Shown here piece by piece: positions 1 to 10,290 of a DNA stretch of 64,000 nucleotides; positions within the stretch are counted from its first letter, which is position 1; every line of letters begins with the position of its first letter. This DNA is from Sarcophilus harrisii (lineage: Eukaryota; Chordata; Mammalia; Dasyuromorphia; Dasyuridae). Both the position numbers and the translations under genes were made by a program. Under the pieces are notes generated by a model. That model made no database searches. It worked only from the letters and a program-made list of their open reading frames with translations, and was not told where the DNA came from. The stretch lies in NCBI RefSeq assembly GCF_902635505.1, contig NC_045428.1:64901641-64965640 (forward strand), in the 5' to 3' direction.

Positions 1-447
1 CCTCCTCTCACTACATATGTTTCTCAGCTTCTTACTCATAAATTTAATTTGCTAAAAAATCCAAACTTCTTTTTTATTTTTTTTAAGAGATGGAAGGTGA
101 GAAACGTGAGGACTTTAGTTCAGAAACTTGTTAGCGTTTACCAAGGATACAGCATCTTCGGGCTGGAGCCGTATGCTTCATTCAAGAGAAAAGCCTTCAA
201 ACTCTGGAATTTGATTAGGATTGTTCTAGCAGAAAAGAAACAAAAGAACAAATTCTAACTAGAAGAGTCTCCATTCTAGGGACAGGACTTCTGGACAGTC
301 TATTGGTCAGGCAATGACTTTCTTTATGAAAACAGGGACTACTTACTGTCCTTTATACATGAACTATCTCTCTGGACCTGGTCCCTGTTCCTTGCCTATT
401 TACCATGCATGCATTGCTCCAGGGCCCTTCTCATCTCTGTCTTTTGG
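1..447. other. Unassigned AT-rich sequence
   Basis: I see no repeat family or conserved coding signal here. A 69-codon open frame at 49-258 is short, has no recognisable domain and starts in a T-rich stretch; I treat it as chance. Confidence 0.4.
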
Positions 448-660
448 CTTCTCTTTTGTTGTTTTGTTGATCTGATTCTTTGTGACCTCATTTAGGATTT
501 TCTTGCCAAAGATACTGGAATATCTATTTTTGCTATTTCCTTCTCCAGCTCATTTTACAGATGAGAAAATTGAGGCAAATGGGGTGAAGTGACTTGTCCA
601 GTGTCCCACAGCTAGTAAGTATCTGAAGCTAAATGTGAAATCAGATCCTCCTAATTAGGA
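448..660 (-). mobile_element. Marsupial tRNA-headed SINE with RTE-type tail
   Basis: Read on the minus strand this is the 3' body and tail of the common marsupial SINE. On the plus strand one sees the complement of its tail (tgttgatctgattctttgtg), the block around 'ccttctccagctcattttacagatgag' shared with other copies here, and the box around 'cacagctagtaagt'. The same arrangement recurs at 12424, 32991, 35992 and 42010. The tRNA-like head is degraded. It is a non-autonomous RNA polymerase III-type retroposon, presumably mobilised by RTE/L1 machinery. Confidence 0.75.
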
Positions 661-895
661 CTGGCACAGCAAGAAACCTTTCCTGATCCTCCTCAATGCT
701 AGTACTTTTTGTCTGAAAATATCTTCAGTTTATTCTATACAAATCCTTTGTGTCCAAAGTTGTTTGTATATTGTCTCCTGTTAAAATGTCATCTCCTTAA
801 AGGTAAAAGAATAGTTTTGCTTTCTGTTTATCCCCAGCACTTAGCACAAGATCTGACATATAATCAATACTTAATAAATACTTATTGACCTTATC
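661..895 (+). mobile_element. L2 LINE 3' end fragment
   Basis: The diagnostic L2 3' tail is present: a 'ccccagcacttagcac' core, then 'acataatcaatacttaataaatacttattg'-like sequence ending the element. Upstream the 'gtcatctccttaaaggt' segment matches the L2 block just before the tail. Old and untranslatable. Confidence 0.7.
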
Positions 896-1145
896 TACAA
901 ACAGAAAAAATGCTATAAAGATCAACCAGTAAGTCCCCTAATGTTCTATAACTTAGAGAAAAAGAGAGATTTTCAGCAGATTAATTATGGAATGGTTTAT
1001 TATCAAGAATGGTAAAGCTTTGTTTCCTAGCATTACTTGAGAGAGAACAGGTATAAATGACCTAATGTGGAAGTAAGACCATCTGTCTTATAGGAAAGAA
1101 GACTGATTTTCATAGAATATTCTTCCTATGCTTGGAATATGATCC

Positions 1146-1478
1146 TTTCTCCTCTTTGGGTATTGAATTCTTAACTTAAGCATTAAAGTCAAGTTCAAAT
1201 TCAGTCTCTTCCATAAAGCCTTTCCCATTCCCCTAATCTAGTAATGTAAACTAATAATCCTAGTCAGTCTTCATACTGTTCCTTGTTCTATAACTTTTTC
1301 ATGAATTTATCATGTCACATAATATATTGTCATGATCTCTATTGATTTCTTGTCTTTCTACTAAATTGAAAGGTCCATTAAGGCAAGGGTTGTATCTTAT
1401 CAAAACTTTGGATCTGTCCAGGTGCTTAAAACTGCTACCTGCATAGTAGCTGCTTGATAAATATTCTTGGAATGGACT
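1146..1478 (+). mobile_element. L2 LINE 3' end fragment
   Basis: The sequence runs through the L2 3' region: 'cttccataaagcctttccc' (the usual product-sorting region before the UTR), then 'gaaaggtccattaaggcaagg' and a tail at about 1440-1478 resembling 'gtagctgcttgataaata'. About as diverged as the copy at 661, so a similarly old insertion. Confidence 0.65.
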
Positions 1479-1569
1479 TATTTTAAACAGTTTTATTTAC
1501 TTTTTCTTAACTCCTTTATATCCCTCCTGTGCTGTGTTTCCAAGGGATTCCATATCTGGTCTTCTGGAA

Positions 1570-1682
1570 TTAGAAAATGAAAATTACAGGATTTAGGATA
1601 GAAGGGAAGTACATAATCTAGTCCAACCTGGACTATTTATAGATAGGGAAACAGAGACCTAGAGAAGTGAATTGAGTGATTA
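1570..1682 (+). mobile_element. MIR/MAR1-like SINE fragment
   Basis: The block 'aatctagtccaacctgg' followed about 20 bases later by 'agggaaacagagacctagag' and 'gtgaattgagtgatt' matches the central part of the ancient mammalian SINEs whose consensus reads 'catctagtccaac ... gaaactgaggcccagag'. Exact family (MIR versus marsupial MAR1) is not resolved by eye. Confidence 0.55.
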
Positions 1683-2350
1683 CTTTTGAAGGATTGGTAA
1701 TATTCCTTCCATACTTTCTAGAGTAACACATTTGTTCTCATTAAGTTTGGGGGACCACTAAAGTCAATAATGAAGGGAAACAGGAAGAAGTGAAAATGGT
1801 GTGAGAAGAATAAAGGGCCTTGAGGAATGTGATAATAGATTACATCTTATAGAATGAAAGAGAGCTTTGTAAATGAATTCTGAGAGTTTTTAAAATTAGC
1901 TACAAAGATGAGGTCAAAAGAAGACAGAAGCAGACCAAAGAAATAACTTGTGTTTAATGCCATTCCTATAGTATGAGGAATAAGATAGGTTATTTACCTC
2001 TTAAGCAAGATTAGAGGTTTTTTTTCTTTCCTAACCAAGTCACGTAAGGAAGTAGCAAGACAAGTTAAAGGGGTGGTTTTCCCAACTAGTGGGAAGTGTG
2101 GAGGGTTTTGTTTTTTTTTTTTTGAGCCCTAACCTCCCTCCCCCAACCAATGTCATATGCTTCTAATTAGTCCATAATCACCACCATTACCAGTTTCTTT
2201 TAACCAAGGCAGTCCTTTTCTCTATCTTCATATACTCAATCAATAAGCAAATAAATATCCATCATTGTCTGCTAGATAAAGAGCATTGCTCCTCAACCTG
2301 AACAATTCATAAATTCTTTATCTCATTTTCACATAATTTCAATAACTTAA
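1683..2350. other. Unassigned sequence with a poly(T) run
   Basis: No repeat family or coding signal recognised. A T12 tract lies near 2110-2124. Frames are all short. Confidence 0.35.
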
Positions 2351-2364
2351 GATTAACAAAGTAT

Positions 2365-2425
2365 CATGAATGTATATACATATATTACATATGTGTGCAT
2401 ATATGTGTATATGTCTGTGTATATA
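2365..2425. repeat. Degenerate (TATATG/TG)n simple repeat
   Basis: Alternating 'tatatacatatattacatatgtgtgc' style purine/pyrimidine sequence, i.e. a degraded TA/TG microsatellite. Confidence 0.6.
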
Positions 2426-2454
2426 AAAGCATATTGAATATGCCATAATGCTAT

Positions 2455-2600
2455 AAGATAATATTCTTTGTTTTCTTATTTTATTAATAAGAAACTGAGA
2501 CTCAAAAAATTAATTCACTTTTTCAGGATCTCATAACTAGTAAATATCTGAGGTGTGATTACAAATTTCAAGTCCAAATTGCTAGCCATTACAATTTTTA
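2455..2600. mobile_element. MIR/MAR1-like SINE fragment
   Basis: 'aataagaaactgagactc' followed by 'aattcactttttcaggatctcataactagtaa' is a decayed version of the block 'gaggaaactgaggctcagag ... tgacttgcccaggatcacatagctagtaa' shared by ancient mammalian SINEs. Confidence 0.55.
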
Positions 2601-2770
2601 AAGAAATTGTGGTAGAAAGTTATCAGGGGGAACTTGTACCTGAAAAACTTTGGAGTTTCACTGGAGAATAACTGACACATTTTCTCTCAGATAACATGAA
2701 CTCACAGTATTTTTCTCTAACTACCCACATGAGCAAATCAGGGCTATACTTTCATAGATTTTATCTGGGG

Positions 2771-3228
2771 CAGTATTTCTAAAATTTTTTAGTTTTAAGA
2801 TCATTTTATATTCTTAACAATTATTGGGGCAGCTAGATGGCACAGTGGATAGAGCACCAGTTCTGAAGTTAGGAGGATCTGAGTTCAAATATGGCTTCAG
2901 ACACTTAACACTTCCTAGCTGTGTGAGCTGGGCAGGTCACTTAGTCCCAAGCCTCAGCAAAAAACAAACAAACAAAAACAATTATTGAAAGCCTCAAAGA
3001 GCTTTTGTTTAGGTGGGTTATATCAATTGATATTTACTTTACTATAAATTAAAACTGATAATATAAAATATTTTCCATTAATTCATTTTAAAACGATAGT
3101 AACATATTCTTTATATTTAGCATAAATATATTTTCCTGAAAAATAAATATCTTGCAAAAGAAAAAAATAAACAAGAAGAATGGCATAGTTTTACATAGTT
3201 TTGCAAACCTCTTTCATGTCTGGCTAAA
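2771..3228. mobile_element. Non-autonomous hAT DNA transposon, interrupted by a SINE
   Basis: The left end 'cagtatttctaaaa' resembles the hAT terminal inverted repeat of the element at 26770 (caatggttctcaaa). After the SINE the body resumes with 'gagcttttgtttaggtggg', nearly identical to 'agcatttttgtttatctgggttatat' in the complete copy at 26770-26972. The right end is missing, because an L1 3' end begins at about 3229 straight after 'gagaagacagtt'. No transposase coding remains. Confidence 0.6.
2827..2976 (+). mobile_element. Marsupial tRNA-headed SINE with exact target duplication
   Basis: Near-complete copy of the short marsupial SINE: head 'gggcagctagatggcacag', then 'gtggatagagcacc', B-box-like 'gagttcaaat', and body 'cactta...agctgtgtgagctgggc', ending in an A-rich (CAAA)n tail. 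It is flanked by perfect 11-bp direct repeats 'aacaattattg' at 2816-2826 and 2977-2987, the signature of target-primed reverse transcription. The inferred empty site joins the two halves of a hAT element, so the SINE is younger than that element. Confidence 0.93.
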
Positions 3229-3705
3229 GAGAAGACAGTTAATGATAAGCAGGCTGATTTCAGAAAAACCTGGAAAGACCTACAGAAATTGATGCTGAGT
3301 AAAATGAGCAGAACCAGGAGAACAAGCAACAAAGAACAGCAAAGAATAGAGTAACAACAAGATTATGTGATGATCAACTATGATGGGCTTGGCTCTTTTC
3401 AACAATGCGGTGATTCAAGGCAATTTCAATAGATAGATGGAAAATGCCGATCACTTCCAGATAGAACTATAGACACTGAATGTGAATCAAAACATAGTAT
3501 TTTCATCCTTTTTGTTTATTTGGTTTTTCTTTCTTTCTCAGGTTTCCCTCCCCCCTTTTATTGGTCTGATTTTTCTTATACAACATAATAGGCAAGGAAA
3601 TACGTTTAAAAGGGTTTCACATGTTTAATCTATATCAGATTGTTTACTGTCTTGGAGAGGGAGGAAGGAGGTGAGAAAGAGAGCAAAATTTGGAACACAT
3701 CAATG
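3229..3705 (+). mobile_element. L1 LINE 3' end (ORF2 tail plus 3' UTR)
   Basis: Starts in the last codons of marsupial L1 ORF2 ('gctgagtaaaatgagcagaa' equals the LSEMSRTR stretch seen at 54280) and continues through the 3' UTR: 'ctatgatgggcttggctct', 'gatcacttccagatagaa', 'catagtattttcatcc' and the purine-rich block before the end. Severely 5' truncated, as is usual for L1. Confidence 0.85.
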
Positions 3706-4017
3706 TCCTTTAATATCATTGTTATAATTGTTGTCATTATTGGAATGATTATGATTTTTCAGTACTGATTACTGGATCCAGACCAAATTCACTTTTAAAA
3801 AGCCCACATTAAAAGACCATCTGTGTATGGCACTGGGCTTTCTCTAAGGTTTCTCTATTTAGAGGCACTAGAAATCTCAAGTAGCTTGTTACTTCAGCCA
3901 TTGGGATCCCTGTGTTGAAGAACAAGGAAATGAAAGGACACTATCAGACACTCCTGATTAAATACTTACAGAATGCAGGTTCTGATGTTTTGGACATTCC
4001 TGAGGATAGTGTCAAAG
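3706..4017. other. Unassigned sequence
   Basis: No repeat or coding match seen. The 'actggatccagacc' stretch near 3770 could be a remnant of the hAT interrupted upstream, but the match is too short to claim. Confidence 0.3.
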
Positions 4018-4180
4018 ACAGTGGATTTTTACTCTAATATTGGTTCTGCCCATATGTGTGATCTCAAGAAAATCTCTTTGTGTCTACAGGCTTTAGTTTC
4101 CTCCTCCTTAACATAATAGAATTGGAAAAATTATTTTGAGGATCTCATCCAGCTATGAATCCCACCTGTCTCTATAAGAT
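4018..4180 (+). mobile_element. MIR-like SINE fragment
   Basis: Decayed MIR 3' half: 'tgtgtgatctcaagaaaatc', then 'ctttagtttcctcctcc' and 'gatctcatccagctatgaatcc', corresponding to 'tgtgaccttgggcaagtc ... ctcagtttcctcatc ... ccttccagctctaaatc'. Confidence 0.55.
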
Positions 4181-4900
4181 AAAGCGTGGTCCCTTGTCTC
4201 AGGTTGATTATAGTCCAACTGTAATTTTCCAAAAGGACTCTCTTTTGGACTCCAGGATATAGTTAAGTCTTTAAAATTCTCTCAAGTATGTTATGTGGTT
4301 TTCTTTTTCATAGATATACTCCAAACTATTTAATTATTTCTGTAAATAATTCCTGAATTTGAGAATTCTGCAATTTTTGCAATTAAGTTTGTTTGGGATC
4401 CCTGAAAGATTCTAGGTGGATTTCGTTTGATCTTAAAATAGATAGAGAACAAGAGGAGACAAGGACATGCTTGCAAAAAACACATAAGCACACGTACATG
4501 AAAAGCACAAACAAGGACCTAATTAGGAGCAGCTGTGAGGGACTATTTACAAAATTGCTCCTGAGCTGCTAGAGTTATTGGACTAGGATAAAGGTGGGGG
4601 TGGGGAATAGTTTGAGAAGACTTCATGGAGGAGGAAGTAAATTTCTACCTAAAATTTGAAGTAAGAGAGAGGGACCTGGACTGTCAGCAAAAGGAATGTC
4701 TCATCTTTCAAATTCCTTCTTTCCCTCCCCTGATGACACTAGATCACAAATCCCTGAAAACCCTGGCATGAGTGTACTCCTTTACCTCTTTCCAGTCCTA
4801 AAGCATCACATACTTTTATTTATATCACTGTCAGGCAAAGAGAGTAGCCTGGGGATATGTCTGGATTAATGACAACAAGAAGAAAATACAAATCAGATTT
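4181..4900. other. Unassigned sequence
   Basis: Mostly featureless. A piece near 4610-4690 ('gaagacttcatggagg...aatttgaagtaag') resembles the old repeat also seen at 19075 and 25986, but too weakly to delimit. Open frames on both strands here run into the neighbouring GA array and are not credible genes. Confidence 0.35.
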
Positions 4901-4902
<2 letters not shown>

Positions 4903-4944
<42 letters not shown>

Positions 4945-4961
4945 AAAGAGAGAGAGAGAGA
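4903..4961. repeat. (GA)n microsatellite
   Basis: About 60 bases of almost uninterrupted GA/GAGAA. It generates artificial open frames on both strands (runs of Leu/Ser in one, Arg/Glu in the other), which I reject as genes. Confidence 0.97.
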
Positions 4962-6235
4962 TTTTTAAGACATATCTTCCTTTTTCCTTATTTTTAGGGA
5001 TGTCAGAATACATTGTAAATTTCATCATCCAGCTATTCCATAGATTCAAGAGACAGCTCTCAGCTGCAGGCACTCAAGTGTCAGGTTCTGATCTGGACCT
5101 TAATCTTCATACTCTCACAGTATTCTTGCTGTCAAGGGATCAGTCAGTCATTGGATAAACTCTCATATGGCAAGAAGTAGTTCTCCATAGGTGAGAAAGC
5201 TAATCTATATCACAAAGGAAAGAGATTTCCAGGACAAGACCTATATTTTTTTCTTTTGGTTATTTTTGAAAGCCTTTCTCCTTCCCATTCAACAATCCAG
5301 CATCCCAAAGAGCTGTTCTAGGAAATGATCAATTCTGAAACCTCCAAGGCTGGGCCTTTCCATGAACAAAGCAAGTTGTTCATCCTGAGAAAAATCAATC
5401 TCATTCTGTGTGGATAAAACATTTGCATTTTTGTCAGATGAATTTTTCCAAAGTTTGTTGTGGTGTAGGCATAACCTAATGGAATTGCTGAGACAATGAT
5501 TCTTAGTGACTAAAGTGAAGATAAATAGATAGAAACTGTTGATATATACAAGCCAAATTAAATGCTGATGCAGAAAGATTACTGAGATATGACACCAAGG
5601 AAAAGCAGGATATGAGAAACCAAAGTAGAATGGTAAGAACAGACATTTGTGTATTTGGTTTTAATGAACCAGAGTTTGTGTATCTGGATATTTGTGCCTT
5701 CTTCAAAGTAGTCACCTTATGAAGTCATAAACTTATTCCAATTGTGTTTTGCACTCAAAACACTTTTGGAGCTTCTTTTGGATAATCACCTTCCAAGCTA
5801 TTTTGCCAATCACCTTTTCTTCTTCATTCTTTCCTCCTTCTCTTCCTCCTCCTCCTCCTCCTCCTTTTTTTCTGAATAAAAATCTCTGCCCACTTTTTTA
5901 CATGGATGGCTCAGAATGCTTTTTATGTAAAAATCAAATCTATCTTCAAAAAAACTTAGTTACCATTAAGATTTCCATTTAATCTATTCATAATAATGGA
6001 AAATACCTTTGGAAAGCCATTTTTTTTAATGCTTTGCTTGGTATTGGTAAGTAGAGAGGGTACTTGAACAAATATTTTAGAGGCATCAGAGAATCTGATC
6101 TTAGCATGTCCATGTCTGTCTTTTTTTTTTTTTTAACATAGAGAAACTGTTTGTTGTGAGTATTATTTTTGACTAAAAAGTTCTCTTATACTGGAAAACA
6201 AAAAGTGAATGGTATGTCATTTTCATTTTCTTAAA
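4962..6235. other. Largely unassigned sequence
   Basis: No repeat family recognised over most of this stretch. It contains a (CTC)n run at 5838-5866, which makes a proline-rich pseudo-frame, and a T14 tract near 6119-6134. Confidence 0.35.
5838..5866. repeat. (CTC)n microsatellite
   Basis: Seven to eight CTC/CCT units inside a pyrimidine-rich stretch. Confidence 0.9.
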
Positions 6236-6760
6236 AAAACTGTTATTATTTTTTAACTTTTTGATTGTTTTCTTTTTTCTGGCTATACATGTAAATTAGT
6301 TTTTTCAATACATACTTCTTTATGAATCATGTTGGGAGAAAAAAATCAGAACAAAAAGGAAAAATCACGAGAGAAAAAAAAAACAGAAAAAAGTGAACAT
6401 GACATATATTGATTTACATTCACTTTCCATAGTTCTCTCTCTGGTTATAGATGGCATTTTCTATCCAAAGTTTATTAGGATTGCCTTGGATCTTTGAACT
6501 GCTGAGAAAAAGCAAGTCTTTCATAGTTGACCATGGCACAATCTTGCTTTTTCTATGTACATTGTATCTCTGGTTCTACTTGTTTCACTCTGCATCTGTT
6601 GATGTAAATCTTTCCAGGCCTTTCTAAAATAAGTTTGCTCATCATTTTTTATAGAACAAAAATATTCCATTACTTTCATATAACATAAGTTATTCAGTCA
6701 TTCCCCAGTTGATGGGCATCTAGAGTCTATCTTTTGTTTTACAAATCACGTGTTATTTTG
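6236..6760 (-). mobile_element. L1 LINE 3' end
   Basis: Minus-strand L1 3' UTR and the end of ORF2. The diagnostic blocks appear as their complements: 'cactttccatagttctctc' (UTR), 'ggttctacttgtttcactct' and 'ctttccaggcctttct' (ORF2 end), then 'attccccagttgatgggcat' (ORF2 CPSIGEW-equivalent). Older than the copies at 9764 and 53363 judging by mismatches. Confidence 0.85.
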
Positions 6761-6944
6761 AAATCAACAAGGGCAGCAAGACCTTGTATTCTCAATACTT
6801 TTCAGTCTTGTGACCATTAAATATATTCAAAAGAATATTGGAGAATTTCACAATAAAAATTCATTCAATGTCTTTGGTAATAAGAATATAATTGAAATAC
6901 CAGTATTTTGAAGGGGACTATTACCACTACTACTACTACTAGCT

Positions 6945-7145
6945 AGCTTTTATATAATACTTTAAGATTTGGTAAAGTCTTTACAAATAATATCTCATTT
7001 TATTCTCATAAGAATCCTGAGAGCTAGGTGAGATAAAATATCTCACTTTAGAGATAAGTAAATTGAAGCAAACTGAATTTAGATGACTTGTTCAGGGTCA
7101 TAAAATAAGGAAATGTCTGAGGTAGTTTTTAAACTCGACTTCCTT
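6945..7145 (-). mobile_element. MIR SINE fragment
   Basis: Antisense MIR: 'aatatctcattttattctca', 'agagataagtaaattgaagc', 'gacttgttcagggtcataaa', a typical low-identity copy. Confidence 0.65.
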
Positions 7146-7184
7146 ACTCAAAATCCCCCTGGGACACCTACCTAAAAATAATTT

Positions 7185-7292
7185 GGTAGAATAGAAGTTC
7201 CTTCAGGACAGGAACTATTTTCATTTTTGTTTTTATATTTCAATCTGCTTGGCACATTGAATATATTTAACAAATATCCACTAAATTAAATT
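7185..7292 (+). mobile_element. L2 LINE 3' tail fragment
   Basis: 'gttccttcaggacaggaact' and 'tgcttggcacattgaatata' correspond to the L2 'ccttgagggcaggga' and 'cctggcacatagtag' blocks, followed by the tail. Confidence 0.55.
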
Positions 7293-7356
7293 GAATTTAC
7301 ATAGTAACATGTAAACTCTGGCATGTTTGCTATAAAACTATTCTCATAGCATAGTT

Positions 7357-7575
7357 CAGGATTTCTTAAACTGGTGTCCAGTGGGGTTCATATATAGAAT
7401 TCAGAGACTTCATAAATTTGGATGGAGAAAAGCATTACACTTTATATTTTAATGAAATTGATTTCCTTTGTAATTCTATATGTTGTATTTAAATATCAAT
7501 TCTGACTGGAGTTGAGACTCCACTGGAACCCAAAGATTTTATTTCTATGACACAATTAAAGGTCAAGAACCACTG
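7357..7575. mobile_element. Short hAT-type DNA transposon
   Basis: Imperfect terminal inverted repeats: left 'caggatttcttaaact' and right, reverse complemented, 'cagtggttcttgacct'. The 219-bp body has no coding capacity, so it is a non-autonomous internal-deletion derivative. I could not find a convincing 8-bp target duplication. Neighbouring SINE sequence begins straight after it. Confidence 0.6.
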
Positions 7576-7579
7576 CTTT

Positions 7580-7770
7580 ACAGACAGTCATAGAATGTTA
7601 AAACTGCCAGGGACCTCAGAAATCACTTAGTCTATCTCCTATGAGAGGAGAAAATGGGCCCAGATTAGTAAAGTCCAACAGTCCACACAGCTCGTTAATA
7701 GAACTGGGAAAAGAAAGAAGGTTTTCTGACTACCAGGTCAGTGTTTTGTTCACAGTATTGCATACCTAGT
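7580..7770 (+). mobile_element. MIR/MAR1-like SINE
   Basis: 'cagggacctcagaaatcac', 'ttagtctatctcctatgag' and 'agtccacacagctcgtta' are the usual blocks of this ancient SINE group, in order, ending near 'cagtgttttgttcacagtat' (consensus 'cagtgctctttccact'). Confidence 0.65.
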
Positions 7771-8330
7771 TGTTACTAGAATCATCCAAATGAATCTTTC
7801 CAGCATTTCCAAAAGTAAAATCAAGTACACAAACAAGAAAAATAATTTGACTCTGAATGAGGACACACTGCTCACTAGCAGCTGTTAAGAGTTCTGGGCA
7901 AGATACTGGAGCAGTCCCTGGATCTCATACTGTGGTTGTGAAGAAAGAAAATGTGGGAAGTTAGAATCATGGAAATAACCAATATTGGAATATCTGAGCA
8001 AGAGGATGCTGAAGCAATCAAAGTGGCTAGCAACTGGCAATCAACAAGTCCTAGCTTGTTATAGAATTTCTAGGACAAGGGATTCCTGACAGCTCCCAAG
8101 GTTGTTACGAGATGTTCCAGGCTATGGCAATCAGAAAGAAAGCCTGAGCTTGGGATCACTTTTGGTAGATGATCTTTAATCAGGAGGTATTACTACTGAC
8201 CAACCATTGAGACCAATTTAGGCTCTGAATTGTTTTTTTTCCAGTAGGGAATGGAAATGGATTTACACTGAATCATCCTTATTCTTTTCAGAGTGGTGAA
8301 TGTAGTGAAGCCATGGGTGTGAGGGGGTTA
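7771..8330. other. Unassigned sequence
   Basis: No repeat or coding match recognised. Confidence 0.35.
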
Positions 8331-8455
8331 GAAAATTTTGTCTGTTATTTATTCTCTGTGTAGCCCTAGATATGTCATTTCACTTATTTGACATTTTGGT
8401 TTTGTGAAATTAAATGTTGTCTATGGTCTCTTCCAGCTCTACGTGATCCTATGAG
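8331..8455 (+). mobile_element. MIR-like SINE 3' half
   Basis: 'gtctcttccagctctacgtg' and 'atcctatga' match the 3' end of MIR-like SINEs; upstream 'tgtgtagccctagatatgtc' is the decayed central domain. Confidence 0.55.
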
Positions 8456-8489
8456 CTCACTAGGTCTTGTTTGGGGCCAATGACAAAAT

Positions 8490-8830
8490 TTTTATAAGAT
8501 GAACAGGGTGCAGTCTGTGGCCACCCAGAACATAGCGATCTCCCCAGCCGGAAGAGAAGGGGGCGGAGCTCCTGACCTTAGTCTCATTAACACTAGTCTC
8601 TGACCAGCTGAGCTAATCAGACTGTCTGTTCTCCTGGAAACCCTTCCCACCCACAGTGTCTCAGGTCTGAGCACCCCACCCTGCTTGTCTTCCTTCTTTT
8701 GGTCACAAAAAAAGACATGTGACAGCAGGAACTGGAAATATCTGGTCCTGAAGCTTGGTCTGATGTATAAAGGAACTGACAAATTAAACACTGCTCAACC
8801 TACATTGTGTAGCTCTAATTGACCCTAATT
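8490..8830 (+). other. GC-richer block, possible old LTR remnant
   Basis: This block is noticeably richer in G and C than its surroundings and matches no SINE or LINE I know. A TATA-like 'tgtataaagg' at about 8763-8772 and 'aattaaacactgctc' about 20 bases later could be the promoter and poly(A) region of a long terminal repeat fossil. There is no second copy in the window and I see no clear TG...CA ends. The 99-codon minus-strand frame across it has no recognisable domain. Confidence 0.25.
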
Positions 8831-8864
8831 AGACACTTATCCCATAATATGTATTATATTTACA

Positions 8865-8978
8865 TCCAGGAGGAACCATAAGGATCATCTACTAAATTCC
8901 CTAATTTTTTAGCTGAGGAAACTGGAGATCAAAGAATTTATATGATATATCCAAACCCACAAAGACTATTGTCTATGT
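8865..8978 (+). mobile_element. MIR/MAR1-like SINE fragment
   Basis: 'aaggatcatctactaaattc' followed by 'agctgaggaaactggagatc' is the central block of this SINE group. Confidence 0.6.
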
Positions 8979-9054
8979 ATCAGGTAAGTATCAGCATAGG
9001 ATACTAAGTATCAGGCCTGACTTTAGAACACAGTTTCTGACAAGCACTTGTATC

Positions 9055-9230
9055 TGAGGATCATAGATTTAAATCTGAAAGGGACCTCAGAAGACGTCAA
9101 GTCCAATTTCTGTATTTACAGATGGAGAAATGGAAACTTGGAGATTAAATGGCTTGTCCAGAGTCACATGAGCAGAAAACATGCAGATCTTTAACCCTGA
9201 TTCTCTGAATATCCTCTCTATAATACTTTT
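9055..9230 (+). mobile_element. MIR/MAR1-like SINE
   Basis: A better preserved copy: 'atcatagatttaaatctgaa', 'gggacctcagaagacgtcaa', 'gtccaatttctgtatttaca', 'gatggagaaatggaaactt', 'ggcttgtccagagtcaca'. It lies head-to-tail with the fragment at 8865. Confidence 0.75.
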
Positions 9231-9239
9231 TTGTTTACT

Positions 9240-9395
9240 TTTTGACATACACCATGCTTACCTGTGTTTATGCTTTAATCTCTTATTGGGTGATAATTTC
9301 AGTCAAGAAAGGAAATAGATCTTAACTCTATTTTATGGATATTTAAGTAACTACTACAGAGCCCTGTGTGATTTTCCACTTAATAAATATTTCTT
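9240..9395 (+). mobile_element. Probable L2 3' end fragment
   Basis: Only the tail is persuasive ('cacttaataaatatttctta'); the upstream part is a weak match. Confidence 0.4.
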
Positions 9396-9753
9396 AGCAG
9401 CAGGCCTCCCAGACAAACCCAAGACACCATTGCTAAGGTTTAAATCACAAATGCTTTGGGCTCCAGGGTCATCTTACCCATTTCCTGCTGTATCCTTATT
9501 ATAGTTTAATAAATTCTGTTTCTATTTCAGTTTGTCAGCAGTGGTTCATCAGACTCATTCCAATTCTTGCTTTCAAGAGCAGGGTTTCAATAAAGGAAGG
9601 AGTTCAGCACTTTAAGTGTAAATTGGTGGACTTGGTCAGTCAGGTAGCAGAAGCAGGTATTATGAATATAGGGGAAGAAGAAGCAGGGAAGAACAGCTAG
9701 ATTTTCTGGGGCCAACTTATGCCCATTTGATTCATAGAAGCATGGAATCTTAT
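9396..9753. other. Unassigned sequence
   Basis: No family recognised. A 'tttaataaattctgtttc' stretch near 9507 resembles a poly(A) region, but nothing around it supports an element. Confidence 0.3.
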
Positions 9754-9763
9754 AATGAGGAAC

Positions 9764-10280
9764 TCTTATTGTTCTTTAAGAAATGATCAGCAGGATGATT
9801 TCAGAGAGGCCTAGAGAGACTTACATGAACTGATGCTGAGTGAAATGAGTAGAACCAGGAGAACATTATGCACAGCAACGTCAAGATTATGCGATGATCA
9901 ATTCTGATGGACTTGGCTCTTTTCAGCAGCAAGGTGCCAGTTCCTCTGATCTTCTGATGAAGAAAGCCATCTGCTTCCAGAGAGAGGACTGTGGGGACTG
10001 AGTATGGATCACAACATAGTATTTTCACTTTTTAATTGTTGTTTGCCTTCATTTGTTTTCTTTCCCAATTTTTTTTCCTTTTTGTCTTGTGCAGCATAAT
10101 TGTGAAAATATGTATAGAAGAATTGCACATGTTTAACATATATTGAATTCCTTGCCATGTAGGAGAAGGGATAAGGGAAAGGGAGGGAAAAAAATTTGAA
10201 ACATAAGGTTTTGAAAGGGAGAATGTTGAAAACTATCTATACATGTATTGATAAAAAATTAAAAAAAAAAAAAAGAAAAG
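9764..10280 (+). mobile_element. 5'-truncated L1 with poly(A) tail and target duplication
   Basis: Begins in the last 40 or so codons of L1 ORF2 ('aagaaatgatcagcaggatg'; then 'gctgagtgaaatgagtagaa' = LSEMSR), runs through the whole 3' UTR and ends in an A-rich tail (10259-10280). Perfect 10-bp direct repeats 'aatgaggaac' flank it at 9754-9763 and 10281-10290. This is a textbook target-primed insertion. Confidence 0.93.
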
Positions 10281-10290
10281 AATGAGGAAC

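Noticed and set aside
2827-2976. tRNA gene at SINE heads (also 27425, 32991, 42008, 62345)
   Set aside because: The heads have A/B-box-like sequence but not a full cloverleaf; they are tRNA-derived SINEs.
4831-5158. Opposing 80- and 72-codon frames
   Set aside because: Both are driven by the (GA)n microsatellite; composition is Leu/Ser on one strand and Arg/Glu on the other.
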